From NCBI RefSeq assembly GCF_937981295.1, contig NZ_CALJPC010000084.1:1-25747 (forward strand): DNA of 25,747 nucleotides, read 5' to 3'. Under the pieces are notes generated by a model. That model was given only the letters and a program-made list of their open reading frames with translations. It made no database searches and was not told the origin of the DNA. This DNA is from an uncultured Campylobacter sp. GTDB lineage: Bacteria; Campylobacterota; Campylobacteria; Campylobacterales; Campylobacteraceae. Made by a program: the position numbers and the translations under genes. Shown one piece after another: positions 15,233 through 23,323 of this stretch. Within the stretch, counting starts at the first letter, position 1; each line of letters opens with the position of its first letter.

Positions 15233-17485
15233 ATGCAATCCAGAGAAAAGATTGTCAAAACGACTTGTCCTTACTGCGGCACCGGCTGTGGTATCGATCT
15301 TATCGTAAAAGACGGCAGGATCGTAAACGCGCGCCCTACGCAGGCCCACCACGTAAATGACGGCGAGCTATGCTTAAAAGGGATGTTCGGCTGGGAGTTC
15401 GTAAACTCTCCAAAACGCCTTGCCAAACCTATGATCCGTAAGAAAAACGGAGTATTTGATAGAAGCGGTAAGCTTGAGGAGGTAAGCTTTGAAGAGGCTT
15501 ATGATTTTGTAGCGTCTAAATTTAAAGAGACCGTCGCTAAATATGGTCCAAGCTCAATAATGGGTTTTAGCTCGGCGCGCTCAAATAACGAAGACAACTA
15601 CGTTTTTCAGAAATTTTTCCGCGCTCAGGGTAGCAATAACGTCGATCACTGCGCTCGTCTTTGACACGCTCCTACAGTGGCAGGTCTTGCCAACACGCTA
15701 GGAAACGGAACGATGACGAACGATTTGGTAGAATTCGCTACCGATACGGATGTATTTTTACTCATCGGCACCAACACGAGCGAGTGTCACCCGATCATCG
15801 CTATGCAGATGCAGCGCGGGCTTCAGCGCGGCGCCAAGATGATCGTCGTAGATCCGAAGCGCACAGATATGGCGAAAAAAGCTGATATCTATTTGCAAAT
15901 CCCGGTGGGCGCGAACATTAAGACGCTAAATACCATTATGAATGTTATCATTGCTGAAAATCTGCAAGATGACGAGTTTATAAAAAACTACGCTCACGGC
16001 TACGAGTATCTAAAAGAAGCGGTTAAGGACTTTACGCCTGAGCGATTTGAGCGCGAGACGGGCGTGAAAAAAGAGCTCGTAATCGAAGCTGCTAGAATGT
16101 ATGCTAAAGCAGGCGCAGCGGCGATCTGCTACACGATGGGTATCACACAGTTTAGCGACGGCACCTCAAACGTATTTTCGCTTTCAAATTTAGCCATTTT
16201 GACGGGAAATTTAGGCAAAAGAGGCGCGGGCGTAAATCCTTTGCGCGGTCAAAACAACGTCCAGGGCGCATGCGACATGGGCGCGCTGCCTAACGTCATT
16301 CCAGCAGGGGCGGTAAATTCCGCTTATGCGCAGGAGCAGGCGCGCAGAGTATGGCACTTCGAGCTAAATCCGACTCCAGGCTTTAAGCTTACGATTGCTC
16401 CCGATAAGATGGATAGCGGCGAGCTGAAGCTGCTCTACGTTTACGGTGAAAATCCCGTAATGAGCGATCCTTGGACGGAGCACTTCGTGCATGCAACGCA
16501 CCATTTGGATTGCTTTATCGTGCAGGATCTTTTCTTTACCGAGAGCGCACAGAAGGCCGACGTCGTACTACCTGCTGCCGGCTGGGGCGAGAAGGACGGC
16601 ACCTTTTTAAACACTTCCCGCCGCGTCCAACGCACGCGCAAGGCAAGCGAGCCAGCTCCTGGCGTAGAGCCTGATTGGAAGGTCGTTTGCAATATCGCAC
16701 AAAGAATGGGACTTGAAGGGTTTGATTTTTTAAGCGCGGAAGAAATTTGGAACGAAGTGCGTGCATTAATGCCTAAATTTTTCGGCGGTATTAGCTACTA
16801 TAGGCTAGATAAGCTAGGCGGCATCAGCTGGCCATGTCCTGATGAAGATCATCCAGGCACGCCGGTTCTTTACGCAGATCATAAATCGATGCTGCCTGAT
16901 GGTAAATTTAGAATGGTGCCGGTGCTTTACGTGGATGATAAAGAGGAGCGCGCTAAAGCGGAGGCGGATTTCAGAGCCAAGATGAAAATCCCTGATGATT
17001 ATCCGGTGGGAAGCGGCGCGCTTAGCGAGATTCCGGATGAAATTTATCCGTGCTTATTTACGACCGGGCGCAAGGTTTATCACTACCATACGGGAACGAT
17101 GACTAGGGAGTGTCGCGCGCTAGAGTATGGTGCGGGTGCAGAAGGCGCGCTCATCGAGGTAAGCCCGGACATCGCACGCGAACGCGAGCTTACCGAAGGC
17201 TGCTACGCGCTTGTTAAAAATAAGCGCGGTCAGATCGCTGCGAAGCTTCGCATAAATCCGGATCTGAAAGAGGGCACGATCTTTACGACCTTCCATTACA
17301 GCGAGGCCGACGGCAACGAGCTCGTGCATGCGGGCGATCTGGATCCGCTATCGGGTATCCCGCCGCTAAAGATGACGATCGCAAATATCAGAAAGCTTAG
17401 CGAGAGCGAGTTTATCGAGTTCAGAAGGCAAAACGAGATGTCGATGCACTCTGAAAAACCTTATCTATCGCCGGTGCATAAGTAG
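15233..17485 (+). CDS. fdhF: Formate dehydrogenase H-type, selenocysteine-containing (UGA read through at 15662)
   Basis: Oxidises formate to CO2 using a Mo/W-bis-MGD cofactor, one [4Fe-4S] cluster and selenocysteine. The gene looks split by an in-frame TGA at 15662-15664, but that codon sits in DHCARL-U-HAPTVAGLA, the exact selenocysteine site of the FdhF family, so this is one 750-codon gene with Sec144 and conserved His145. Cluster ligands are Cys12, Cys15, Cys19 (CPYCGTGC) and Cys47 (ELCLKG, Lys49). Other landmarks are GQNNVQGACDMGALPN and the late TTGRKVYHYHTGTMT cofactor loop. The ATG at 15233 has GAAAGGA upstream; an upstream GTG at 15203 lacks a ribosome site. There is no Tat signal, so it is probably cytoplasmic or lost its leader. 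No FdhB/FdhC-type partner lies next to it. fdhD and a ModE-like regulator follow. Confidence 0.95.
15662..15703 (+). promoter_or_regulatory. Bacterial SECIS element of fdhF
   Basis: The TGA is followed by 18 bases and then the GGTC loop, the same distance as in E. coli fdhF. The hairpin has a lower stem TCCTA (15670-15674) with TAGGA (15699-15703) and an upper stem TGGCA (15678-15682) with TGCCA (15688-15692) closing the loop GGTCT. This is the SelB-binding structure that recodes UGA as selenocysteine. It implies selA, selB, selC and selD elsewhere in the genome. Confidence 0.9.
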
Positions 17486-17762
17486 TTTGGGCGGCAAGCT
17501 CCGCGCCTGCTTTGCAAGGATGAAATTTAATCGCGGCTGCAGGTAGTGGCTAAATTTAATTAAATTTCATTTTCGCGGGCGCTTCATGGCCGCTTGTGCT
17601 CACGGTGCGAGCGGCTCGTGGAATTTTCCACGCGATTTTTTAAATTCAAAAATGCGAGCGATTTAAATTTACGCACGCTGCTTCGGCTTTACTTCGGCGA
17701 ATTAAGGCTATTTAAGCAAAAATTTCACTACGATACGGGCGAAATTCAAACAAGGAAGGTCT

Positions 17763-18545
17763 ATGGAGCCGATTTATAGAGCGGAGATAGTTAAATTTAA
17801 AGGCGATGAAAGAAGGATCGTAAGCGATATCTTGGTTCGCGAGATCAAGCTTGAAATTTTATTAAACGGCAAGCGTTTCGGCGCGCTGATGGCGACTCCG
17901 AGCGATCAGAAAGCGCTTGCGATAGGCTATTTGCTGAGCGAAAATTTGATCTCGGATCCAAGCCGCATAAGAAGCATAGAGCTCGCGCTGGACGGGCTTA
18001 GCGTGAATGTTTGCGGCGAGATAAACGAAAAGCGGCTAAATAGCTTCGATGCCGAAAAGGTCATCATCAGCGGCTGTGGGCGCAGCTCTACGGCAAATAT
18101 CGATCCTGAGGCGATGGCGGCGCGCAAAGTCCGCTCGGACGCTAAATTTCATAAGAGTGAAATTTTAAATTTGATGAGCGAGTTTTACACGCAGTGCGAG
18201 CTTTACGAGATGACGGGCTGCGTGCACACCGCAAAGCTCTTTACTGCGGGCGGCGAGCATTTTATCGGCGAGGATATCGCCCAGCACAATACCATAGATA
18301 AATCCGTCGGCAAGGCGGTCTTGGCGGGGTGCGATACGCAGGGCTCGCTTCTTTTGGTAAGCGGCAGGCTAAGCTCCGAAATGGTCGCCAAAGCCGTGAT
18401 GAGCGGCGTTAGCGCGCTTGTTTCGCGTACGGCTCCTACGAGCCTCGGCGTCGTGATCGCGCGTAAATTTGATCTTACCCTTTGCGGCTTCGCTCGCGGC
18501 GAAAATTTAAACGTTTATAGCGGCGAAGAGAGAATTTTGAGTTAA
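17763..18545 (+). CDS. fdhD: Formate dehydrogenase sulfurtransferase FdhD
   Basis: FdhD passes sulfur from a cysteine desulfurase to the Mo/W-bis-MGD cofactor of formate dehydrogenase, which is inactive without it. The 260-residue protein shows the family blocks: MATPSDQKALAIGYLLSE (about 43-60), SGCGRSS (103-109), MTGCVHTAKLF (150-160), GEDIAQHNTIDKSVG (169-183) and the C-terminal SLGVVIARKFDLTLCGFARG. E. coli FdhD has CGVC at the first Cys site, whereas here it is Cys105-Gly-Arg-Ser, so the second cysteine is replaced by serine. The first, catalytically important one is kept, and a cysteine remains at 153. The ATG at 17763 follows AAGGAAGG. It lies 277 bp after fdhF and 9 bp before the ModE-like gene. 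Confidence 0.95.
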   Translation: MEPIYRAEIVKFKGDERRIVSDILVREIKLEILLNGKRFGALMATPSDQKALAIGYLLSENLISDPSRIRSIELALDGLSVNVCGEINEKRLNSFDAEKVIISGCGRSSTANIDPEAMAARKVRSDAKFHKSEILNLMSEFYTQCELYEMTGCVHTAKLFTAGGEHFIGEDIAQHNTIDKSVGKAVLAGCDTQGSLLLVSGRLSSEMVAKAVMSGVSALVSRTAPTSLGVVIARKFDLTLCGFARGENLNVYSGEERILS

Positions 18546-18554
18546 GAGGGCGGC

Positions 18555-19346
18555 ATGGAGATAGATATCAAGATAGATGATAAAAAAGCAAGCGAGATCA
18601 AAAGGCTAATTTTAAATTTACTAAATCCAAGCGGCAAGCTTGATTGCGGCGCGGCGTTTAAGATCGCCGCCAAATTAGGCGTAGACGCGAGCGTAGTAGG
18701 AGATCTCGCGGCGCGCGAAGGGATACGGATAGATCGCTGCGAACTCGGACAGTTCGGCAAGCTGCAATGTAGCGGAGGCAGCATAAAGGCGCTGAAAAAG
18801 CTAAATCCGTTTTTGGATGATAAAAGGCGGATTTTTTGCCGTGACGCCCGCGCCGTAGCTAGCGGCGGTGTGGGGTTCGATACGGTGCGCTCTACGCTTA
18901 AGGAGCACGGCATAGACGTGAAATATTGTCAGCTGGGCTGCTTTAAGGAAAAGAAAGGCAAAAGAATGAGAGTGAAAACAAAAACTTGGATCGAAAATGC
19001 GCAGGGCGAGCTCATTTTCGGCAAGGGCAAAACCGAAGTGCTGGACGTGATCGCTCAAACGGGCTCCATCTCTAAAGCCGCCGAGGTTTTGGGGATGAAC
19101 TATAAAAAGTGCTGGAGCCATCTGCAAATTTTACAAAAAAATCTGCAAGAGGAGCTCTTTAGCACCAAGCAAGGCGGCGGCAATGCCGCGGGTACGACGC
19201 TAAATGCACGCGCCTATGAGCTGATCGCGGCGTATAAGCAGCTGCAAAGCGATATAGAAAACTACGCAAACGAGCGCTTTAAGGAGCTTTTTTTGAAAAA
19301 AGAGGGCGAGAAAGACGCAAGTAAAGCGAAAGATAAAAACCATTAA
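18555..19346 (+). CDS. ModE-like regulator with duplicated cysteine domain
   Basis: Probable molybdate/tungstate-responsive DNA-binding protein. Residues about 140-245 form a ModE/LysR-type winged helix-turn-helix (KTEVLDVIAQTGSISKAAEVLGMNYKKCWSHL, then a typical KQGGGNAAGTTLNARAYELI wing). There is no C-terminal molbindin (TOBE) domain. Instead residues about 28-135 hold two copies of a module of about 45 residues: Cys31...GV..SVVGDLAAREGIRIDRC62ELGQFGK and Cys95...GVGFDTVRSTLKEHGIDVKYC125QLGCF. The paired cysteines are 31 and 30 residues apart and could bind metal or oxyanion. From memory, C. jejuni has a ModE-like gene (Cj1507c) beside fdhD that affects tungstate uptake, so this is likely its orthologue. 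The start codon is 9 bp after fdhD. Confidence 0.85.
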   Translation: MEIDIKIDDKKASEIKRLILNLLNPSGKLDCGAAFKIAAKLGVDASVVGDLAAREGIRIDRCELGQFGKLQCSGGSIKALKKLNPFLDDKRRIFCRDARAVASGGVGFDTVRSTLKEHGIDVKYCQLGCFKEKKGKRMRVKTKTWIENAQGELIFGKGKTEVLDVIAQTGSISKAAEVLGMNYKKCWSHLQILQKNLQEELFSTKQGGGNAAGTTLNARAYELIAAYKQLQSDIENYANERFKELFLKKEGEKDASKAKDKNH

Positions 19347-19362
19347 ATTTAAAGGAGAAACG

Positions 19363-19551
19363 ATGTTTGTAAAGCTAAACGAACGAACCTATCTAAACAA
19401 AGATAGGATCACGCGCATCAAGGTAGATAGCGTCCAAGACGGTATCAGAATTCGCTTCTACGAGGGGCAGTTTCAAGTCGCCAAAAGCGGCAGATTTGAA
19501 AGCGAAGAAAAAGCGATGGAGTGGCTGCAGAAAAATTTTATCGGCAAATAG
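19363..19551 (+). CDS. Small protein of unknown function, end of the fdhF operon
   Basis: A 62-residue protein, very likely real: the ATG at 19363 is preceded by AAAGGAG at ideal spacing and lies 16 bp after the regulator gene. It contains no cysteine, no signal peptide and no membrane segment. Predicted layout is strands (FVKLNERTYL, KVDSVQDGIRIRFYEG, QFQVAKSGRF) followed by a helix (SEEKAMEWLQKNFIGK), like a small beta-sheet with a C-terminal helix. I recognise no family. Co-transcription with fdhD and the ModE-like gene suggests a role in cofactor or formate dehydrogenase biology. Confidence 0.8.
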   Translation: MFVKLNERTYLNKDRITRIKVDSVQDGIRIRFYEGQFQVAKSGRFESEEKAMEWLQKNFIGK

Positions 19552-19708
19552 CCGCGAAGCGCACTTCATAGCCGCGCGAGCAGCTTGAGAACAAATCCCG
19601 CAAAATACGCTTTTGGTGATACGGTAGCGACTTGCCGCTCATTAGCACTACGATGATTTTCGGGTTTGCGCTTTCAAGAATAGTTTGTGCAAAGATGTTG
19701 CGGTAAAT
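19538..19708 (-). pseudogene. Possible antisense gene remnant
   Basis: On the minus strand 56 sense codons run between a TAA at 19709-19711 and a TAA at 19538-19540. The conceptual peptide looks protein-like (NIFAQTILESANPKIIVVLM, then SGKSLPYHQKRILRDLF) and codon choice resembles the genome. There is no ATG with a ribosome site near its beginning, and the reading is closed upstream by a stop. It may be the 3' end of a decayed gene. The family is unknown and the call is tentative. Confidence 0.25.
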
Positions 19709-19942
19709 TTACGGCGAACGAGCTTCGGATATAGAGCCTAGCGTAGGTGTAAATAGAAGATGTAGCTACGCAAATAAGGTCTATGACGACATTCGTTCGC
19801 TATATCTACTCAAAAGATTTCATCATTGAAACCCGGCTTAACCGCATTTCTCAGCTAGCTTTGTCTATTTCGCCTATATAGTATTTATATTTTATTAAGT
19901 ACTCATTGGGTATAGTCGCGAGCAAAATTTTAAGGGGAAATT
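19552..19942 (+). other. Intergenic region before the ankyrin gene
   Basis: 391 bp. The first half contains the possible antisense remnant described separately. The second half, about 19720-19930, has no frame of note. AT-rich TATTTATATTTTATTAAG around 19880 may be part of a promoter for the next gene, whose ribosome site AAGGGG is at 19932-19937. Confidence 0.5.
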
Positions 19943-21280
19943 TTGAAAAGCTTCAAACTTCGGTTTATTTATGCCATCTGCGTGGTGGTCGTATGCGCGC
20001 TGTATCTGCTAGCCGAAAGATCGGGTCTTATGGAGCGCAAACAAACCCATTTCACCGTCACTGCCGATACAAATGTCTCAAAAGTGCCGGGTCTTAGCAA
20101 ATACGTAACCCAAGAAGAGGTCGATAGCTTTGCGTTTCGCTACTGGGATATAGATTACAATTCAAATCCAGAAAACGTATTTAAAGAACCCGCCATAGAC
20201 GTAGAGCTAAAAAGGCTTTTAAAAAGCAAGCAAACGGATAAAATTTTAAAATTTATGAAAGATAACAATCTGTCCGTCGAGCATACTATGCACGGAGGGG
20301 TGACGCCCGTGATGTATTCTAGCTTTTGGAATGATACGAATACTACCCAAGAGCTTATAAAATTGGGAGCGGATATACATAAAAAGGACGAATACAAGCT
20401 ATCCGCTATGGCTTATGCGATAGAAAATAACTCCACCAAAGCGGTAAGACTACTTTTAGACAACGGCGTTAAATTTGAAGAAGCCAAGGTGGTGCAGATG
20501 TACCTATATCCGCCAAATATAAAAAAGATCTATATTAAAAATAACAAAGTAGATCATATCGATTATACCAAACACAATAGGGGCCCGGGTTCAAGTGATG
20601 CAAGCCTGCTTCTTGAGTACGTTATTCGTAATAATTTTGTAGAGCTAGCGGAAATGATATTGAAAAATGGGTATGTGACAAAATATTATTACGGCTATGA
20701 TAATAATGAGAATGTAATAACAAGCGATGAGTTTACGGATATAGTCCCTGAGGAAAGCATATTAGCGACAAAGAAGAATACGGAAGAGGAACGCTATCAA
20801 AAATTTTATATAGAGGAGTTTAGATACTATTATACGTATTATAGACTACTTGATTATGTGCCGCATTATGAAAAAATGCTAGATTTACTTTTAAAGTATA
20901 ATGTCAAAGGGCAGCCTCCCAGGGAACTGCTTAAAATAGAATATGATAAATGCTATAGTGATAGAGAATTTTTTCTGCGTAATACATATGAATCATATTG
21001 CAGAGGAGTAGAAAGAATCAATCAGATATCTGAACGATATACCGTCCCTATTTCGAAAGAGAGATTTGAAAGACTAAGGCCTATGAAAAAAGAATTTTAT
21101 GATAAGCATTGCCCTGATGCAAATTCTACATTTAAAGATACCAAAAAATTTATAGCTTGGCGAAGCGGTGAAAAAGAATTCGAGATGGTATTGGCATATT
21201 TGAAGAGTTACTTTGAAAATGGCGATACCGAAACGGTAGTAAACTTAGATGAAAATACGCAGCTTGATACAAACAAATAG
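19943..21280 (+). CDS. Membrane-anchored ankyrin-repeat protein
   Basis: A 445-residue protein with a TTG start at 19943, supported by AAGGGG upstream and an immediate signal anchor (residues about 5-24, LRFIYAICVVVVCALYLLAE). Ankyrin-type repeats are visible at about 118-180 (GVTPVMYSSF, TQELIKLGADIH, LSAMAYAIENNSTKAVRLLLDNG) and 225-245 (SLLLEYVIRNNFVELAEMILKNG), with a further degenerate unit near 308-325 (HYEKMLDLLLKYN). The C-terminal 120 residues are Tyr/Glu/Lys-rich with three cysteines. The protein probably faces the periplasm. The second half of the gene (from about 20500) is noticeably more AT-rich than the flanking genes, suggesting acquired or fast-evolving sequence. Ankyrin proteins of this type often mediate protein binding; the partner is unknown. 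Confidence 0.85.
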   Translation: MKSFKLRFIYAICVVVVCALYLLAERSGLMERKQTHFTVTADTNVSKVPGLSKYVTQEEVDSFAFRYWDIDYNSNPENVFKEPAIDVELKRLLKSKQTDKILKFMKDNNLSVEHTMHGGVTPVMYSSFWNDTNTTQELIKLGADIHKKDEYKLSAMAYAIENNSTKAVRLLLDNGVKFEEAKVVQMYLYPPNIKKIYIKNNKVDHIDYTKHNRGPGSSDASLLLEYVIRNNFVELAEMILKNGYVTKYYYGYDNNENVITSDEFTDIVPEESILATKKNTEEERYQKFYIEEFRYYYTYYRLLDYVPHYEKMLDLLLKYNVKGQPPRELLKIEYDKCYSDREFFLRNTYESYCRGVERINQISERYTVPISKERFERLRPMKKEFYDKHCPDANSTFKDTKKFIAWRSGEKEFEMVLAYLKSYFENGDTETVVNLDENTQLDTNK

Positions 21281-21310
21281 CAATAATAATTCCAAATAAG
21301 GAGAGGCGCA

Positions 21311-21406
21311 ATGGCGAAGTTCGATAGAGAAAAGTATAAAAACCCGAACATTGTAGGCGAGGTCATTTTAAAATTCTCGTTAAAATTTCTCCCAGCTAGG
21401 ACGTAA
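21311..21406 (+). CDS. Possible 31-residue small protein
   Basis: ATG at 21311 preceded by AAGGAGAG at ideal spacing, 30 bp after the ankyrin gene, encoding 31 residues (MAKFDREKYKNPNIVGEVIL, then KFSLKFLPART) and a TAA at 21404. The strong ribosome site argues for translation, but the second half is made of the AAAATTC/AAATTT word common in this genome's spacers. It may be the 5' stub of a gene cut short. I recognise no family. Confidence 0.4.
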   Translation: MAKFDREKYKNPNIVGEVILKFSLKFLPART

Positions 21407-21464
21407 AGCCTTAAATTAATCCAAATTTCACTATAATTAATCACTTAAATTTTAAAGGCCACAA

Positions 21465-22790
21465 ATGCTAAGCTTAGACGAAATTCGAAAAAATATCATC
21501 CTAAAACCTGGCGTGCATTATTTTGATTACACCGCTTCGGGGCTTGCTTACGAGCCCGTAGAGCGCGAGATAGGCGAAATTTTAAAAACCTATGCCAATA
21601 CCCACTCCGACAGTAGCTCAAGCGCGATCATCACGCAGAAGCGCTATGAGGGCGCGCGCGAGAGCCTAAAAAAGCTACTTGGGCTTGACGAGCGGTTTTG
21701 CCTCATCGCCTGCGGGCAGGGCGCGACGACTGCGATCAAGAAATTTCAGGAGCTACTAGGCATCTACCTACCGCCTGCGACCAGAGGCGCGATCGGCGAG
21801 GCAAATTTACGCGCCGCGCAGCTTCCGCTCGTGCTCGTTTCGCCATACGAGCACCATTCAAACGAGCTTAGCTTTCGTGAGGGGCTTTGCGACTACCTGC
21901 GCGTGCCTCTTAGCGAGGGTGGAGAGATCGATTTGCTCGCACTTGAACGCATCCTAAAGCTAAACACAACACGCCGCATCATCGGCTCGTTTAGCGCCGC
22001 CTCAAACGTCACGGGCGTCATTAGCGACTACAAAAAAATCAGCGAGCTAATCAGAGCCGCGGGCGGCATTGTTGCCTTTGACTGCGCGGCGCTGAGCTCG
22101 CACGCAAATTTAGATTGCGACTATTTCGACGCGATTTTCCTCTCGCCGCATAAGCTACTCGGAGGACCTGCTAGCTGCGGGCTTTTGGCGATCAAAAAGG
22201 AGCTGCTTAACAGCGACGTGCCGACATTTGCCGCGGGCGGGACGGTCGCCTACGCTAGCCGCGAAGGGCACGTGTTTTTGAAAAACCCCGAGCAGCTAGA
22301 GGAGGGCGGTACGCCGCCCATCATCGGGCTAATGCGGGCAAATTTGGCTTATGCGCTGCGAAACGAGGTTGGCTTCGAGCAAATAAAAAGCGCCGAGGAC
22401 GAGCTCGCGTGGCTTTTTGAGAGCGAGCTAGCAGGCATAGACGAGATCATAAACTACGCTCCAAAGGACGCGCCGCGACTGCCGATTTTTTCATTTAACG
22501 TGCGCGGCGTCTCGGCGTATGATTTCGCCGCGAGCCTTAGCAACGACTTCGGTATCCAGACGCGCGCGGGCGTGATGTGCGCGGGGCCGTACGCTCACGA
22601 TCTGCTGGGTATCAAGGAGGGGCGCATGCCAGAAGCCAAGCCCGGCTTCGTGCGCGTGAGCCTGCACTATACACACACCGAGCAAGACGTGCTATATCTC
22701 GTGGGCGCGATAAAATCCTGCATCAAAAAACACCGAGATCTTTGGGGCGAGGAAAAGGCGATGTATGAGATGTTCGGCGGGAAGATTTAA
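21465..22790 (+). CDS. Class V aminotransferase / cysteine desulfurase-like enzyme
   Basis: A PLP enzyme of the class V (SufS/CsdA-like) fold, 441 residues and full length. The PLP lysine is Lys230 in LSPHKLLGG; Asp206 (VAFDCAAL) pairs with the pyridine nitrogen; His130/131 (PYEHHSNE) is the usual stacking His region. The substrate-cysteine position is Cys372 in RAGVMCAGP, matching RxGxxCA of SufS-type desulfurases, so cysteine desulfuration is plausible. Differences from SufS include a longer middle (PPATRGAIGEANLRAAQLP, about 103-121) and an extended C-terminus. The ATG at 21465 follows AAAGGCC. No suf or isc genes are adjacent, so it is not the standard Fe-S operon. It could deliver sulfur to FdhD or selenium to selenophosphate synthesis, but this is only suggested by proximity. 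Confidence 0.85.
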   Translation: MLSLDEIRKNIILKPGVHYFDYTASGLAYEPVEREIGEILKTYANTHSDSSSSAIITQKRYEGARESLKKLLGLDERFCLIACGQGATTAIKKFQELLGIYLPPATRGAIGEANLRAAQLPLVLVSPYEHHSNELSFREGLCDYLRVPLSEGGEIDLLALERILKLNTTRRIIGSFSAASNVTGVISDYKKISELIRAAGGIVAFDCAALSSHANLDCDYFDAIFLSPHKLLGGPASCGLLAIKKELLNSDVPTFAAGGTVAYASREGHVFLKNPEQLEEGGTPPIIGLMRANLAYALRNEVGFEQIKSAEDELAWLFESELAGIDEIINYAPKDAPRLPIFSFNVRGVSAYDFAASLSNDFGIQTRAGVMCAGPYAHDLLGIKEGRMPEAKPGFVRVSLHYTHTEQDVLYLVGAIKSCIKKHRDLWGEEKAMYEMFGGKI

Positions 22791-23323
22791 GCAGCGTGAG
22801 CTTAAAGCTCTGCCGCTTTTTTGAGCTAGTAAAATTTTGTAAAATTCTGCGCCGTTTTTAAAATTTATCGGAATTCCGCGCCGTCTACTTGGAATTTTAC
22901 GCGGGTTTTGCGCCGCAGAATTCTTACTATCGTTCCGCCTTTGCGCCGCAGACAAACGGCACGCTTTGCAAAGTAACATATAATTTCGTTCGTAAATTTG
23001 CGGGCAAATTCCGCAGAGTTAAAATTTAGAATTTTAAATTCTACGTCTAAAAATTGTGGAATTTCAAAATCCCGCTAGCTGTATTTGCGGCTAAATTTTA
23101 AAATTTTTTAGTGATGGAATTTTAAAATTTCACGCCGCGCCGCCAGGTAAAATCCCGCCTGTAAATTTCAAAATTTAAAGACGCAAATTTTTGCGCTCTG
23201 TTTCGCCGGGCACGCCGCGCTAGATGGTTCGCAGTGAAAATTTGAGGCAGAAATGAAATTTATTAGTGTCGCGCGAATAAAAATTCTAAAGCAAAATTAA
23301 GTTTATCCGCACTTCGCGCAGAA
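22791..23323 (+). repeat. Convergent spacer filled with AAAATTC/GCGCCG micro-repeats
   Basis: 533 bp between the 3' ends of the desulfurase-like gene and tupC, with no credible gene (a minus-strand frame at 22692-22979 lacks a ribosome site and overlaps the preceding gene). AAAATTCTGCGCCG (22840s), GAATTCCGCGCCG (22870s), GAATTTTACGCGG and GCGCCGCAGAATTC recur, with further AAATTT words to 23290. This is the same word family as at 3698-4627. Confidence 0.65.

Noticed and set aside
15662..15664. Nonsense mutation or frameshift splitting the formate dehydrogenase gene
   Set aside because: The TGA is at the exact family selenocysteine position, with a conserved following His and a SECIS hairpin at the same distance as in E. 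coli fdhF; the frame continues unchanged.
22692..22979. Minus-strand 95-codon frame at the end of the desulfurase-like gene
   Set aside because: Overlaps a well-supported gene, lacks a ribosome site and is made mostly of spacer repeat words.
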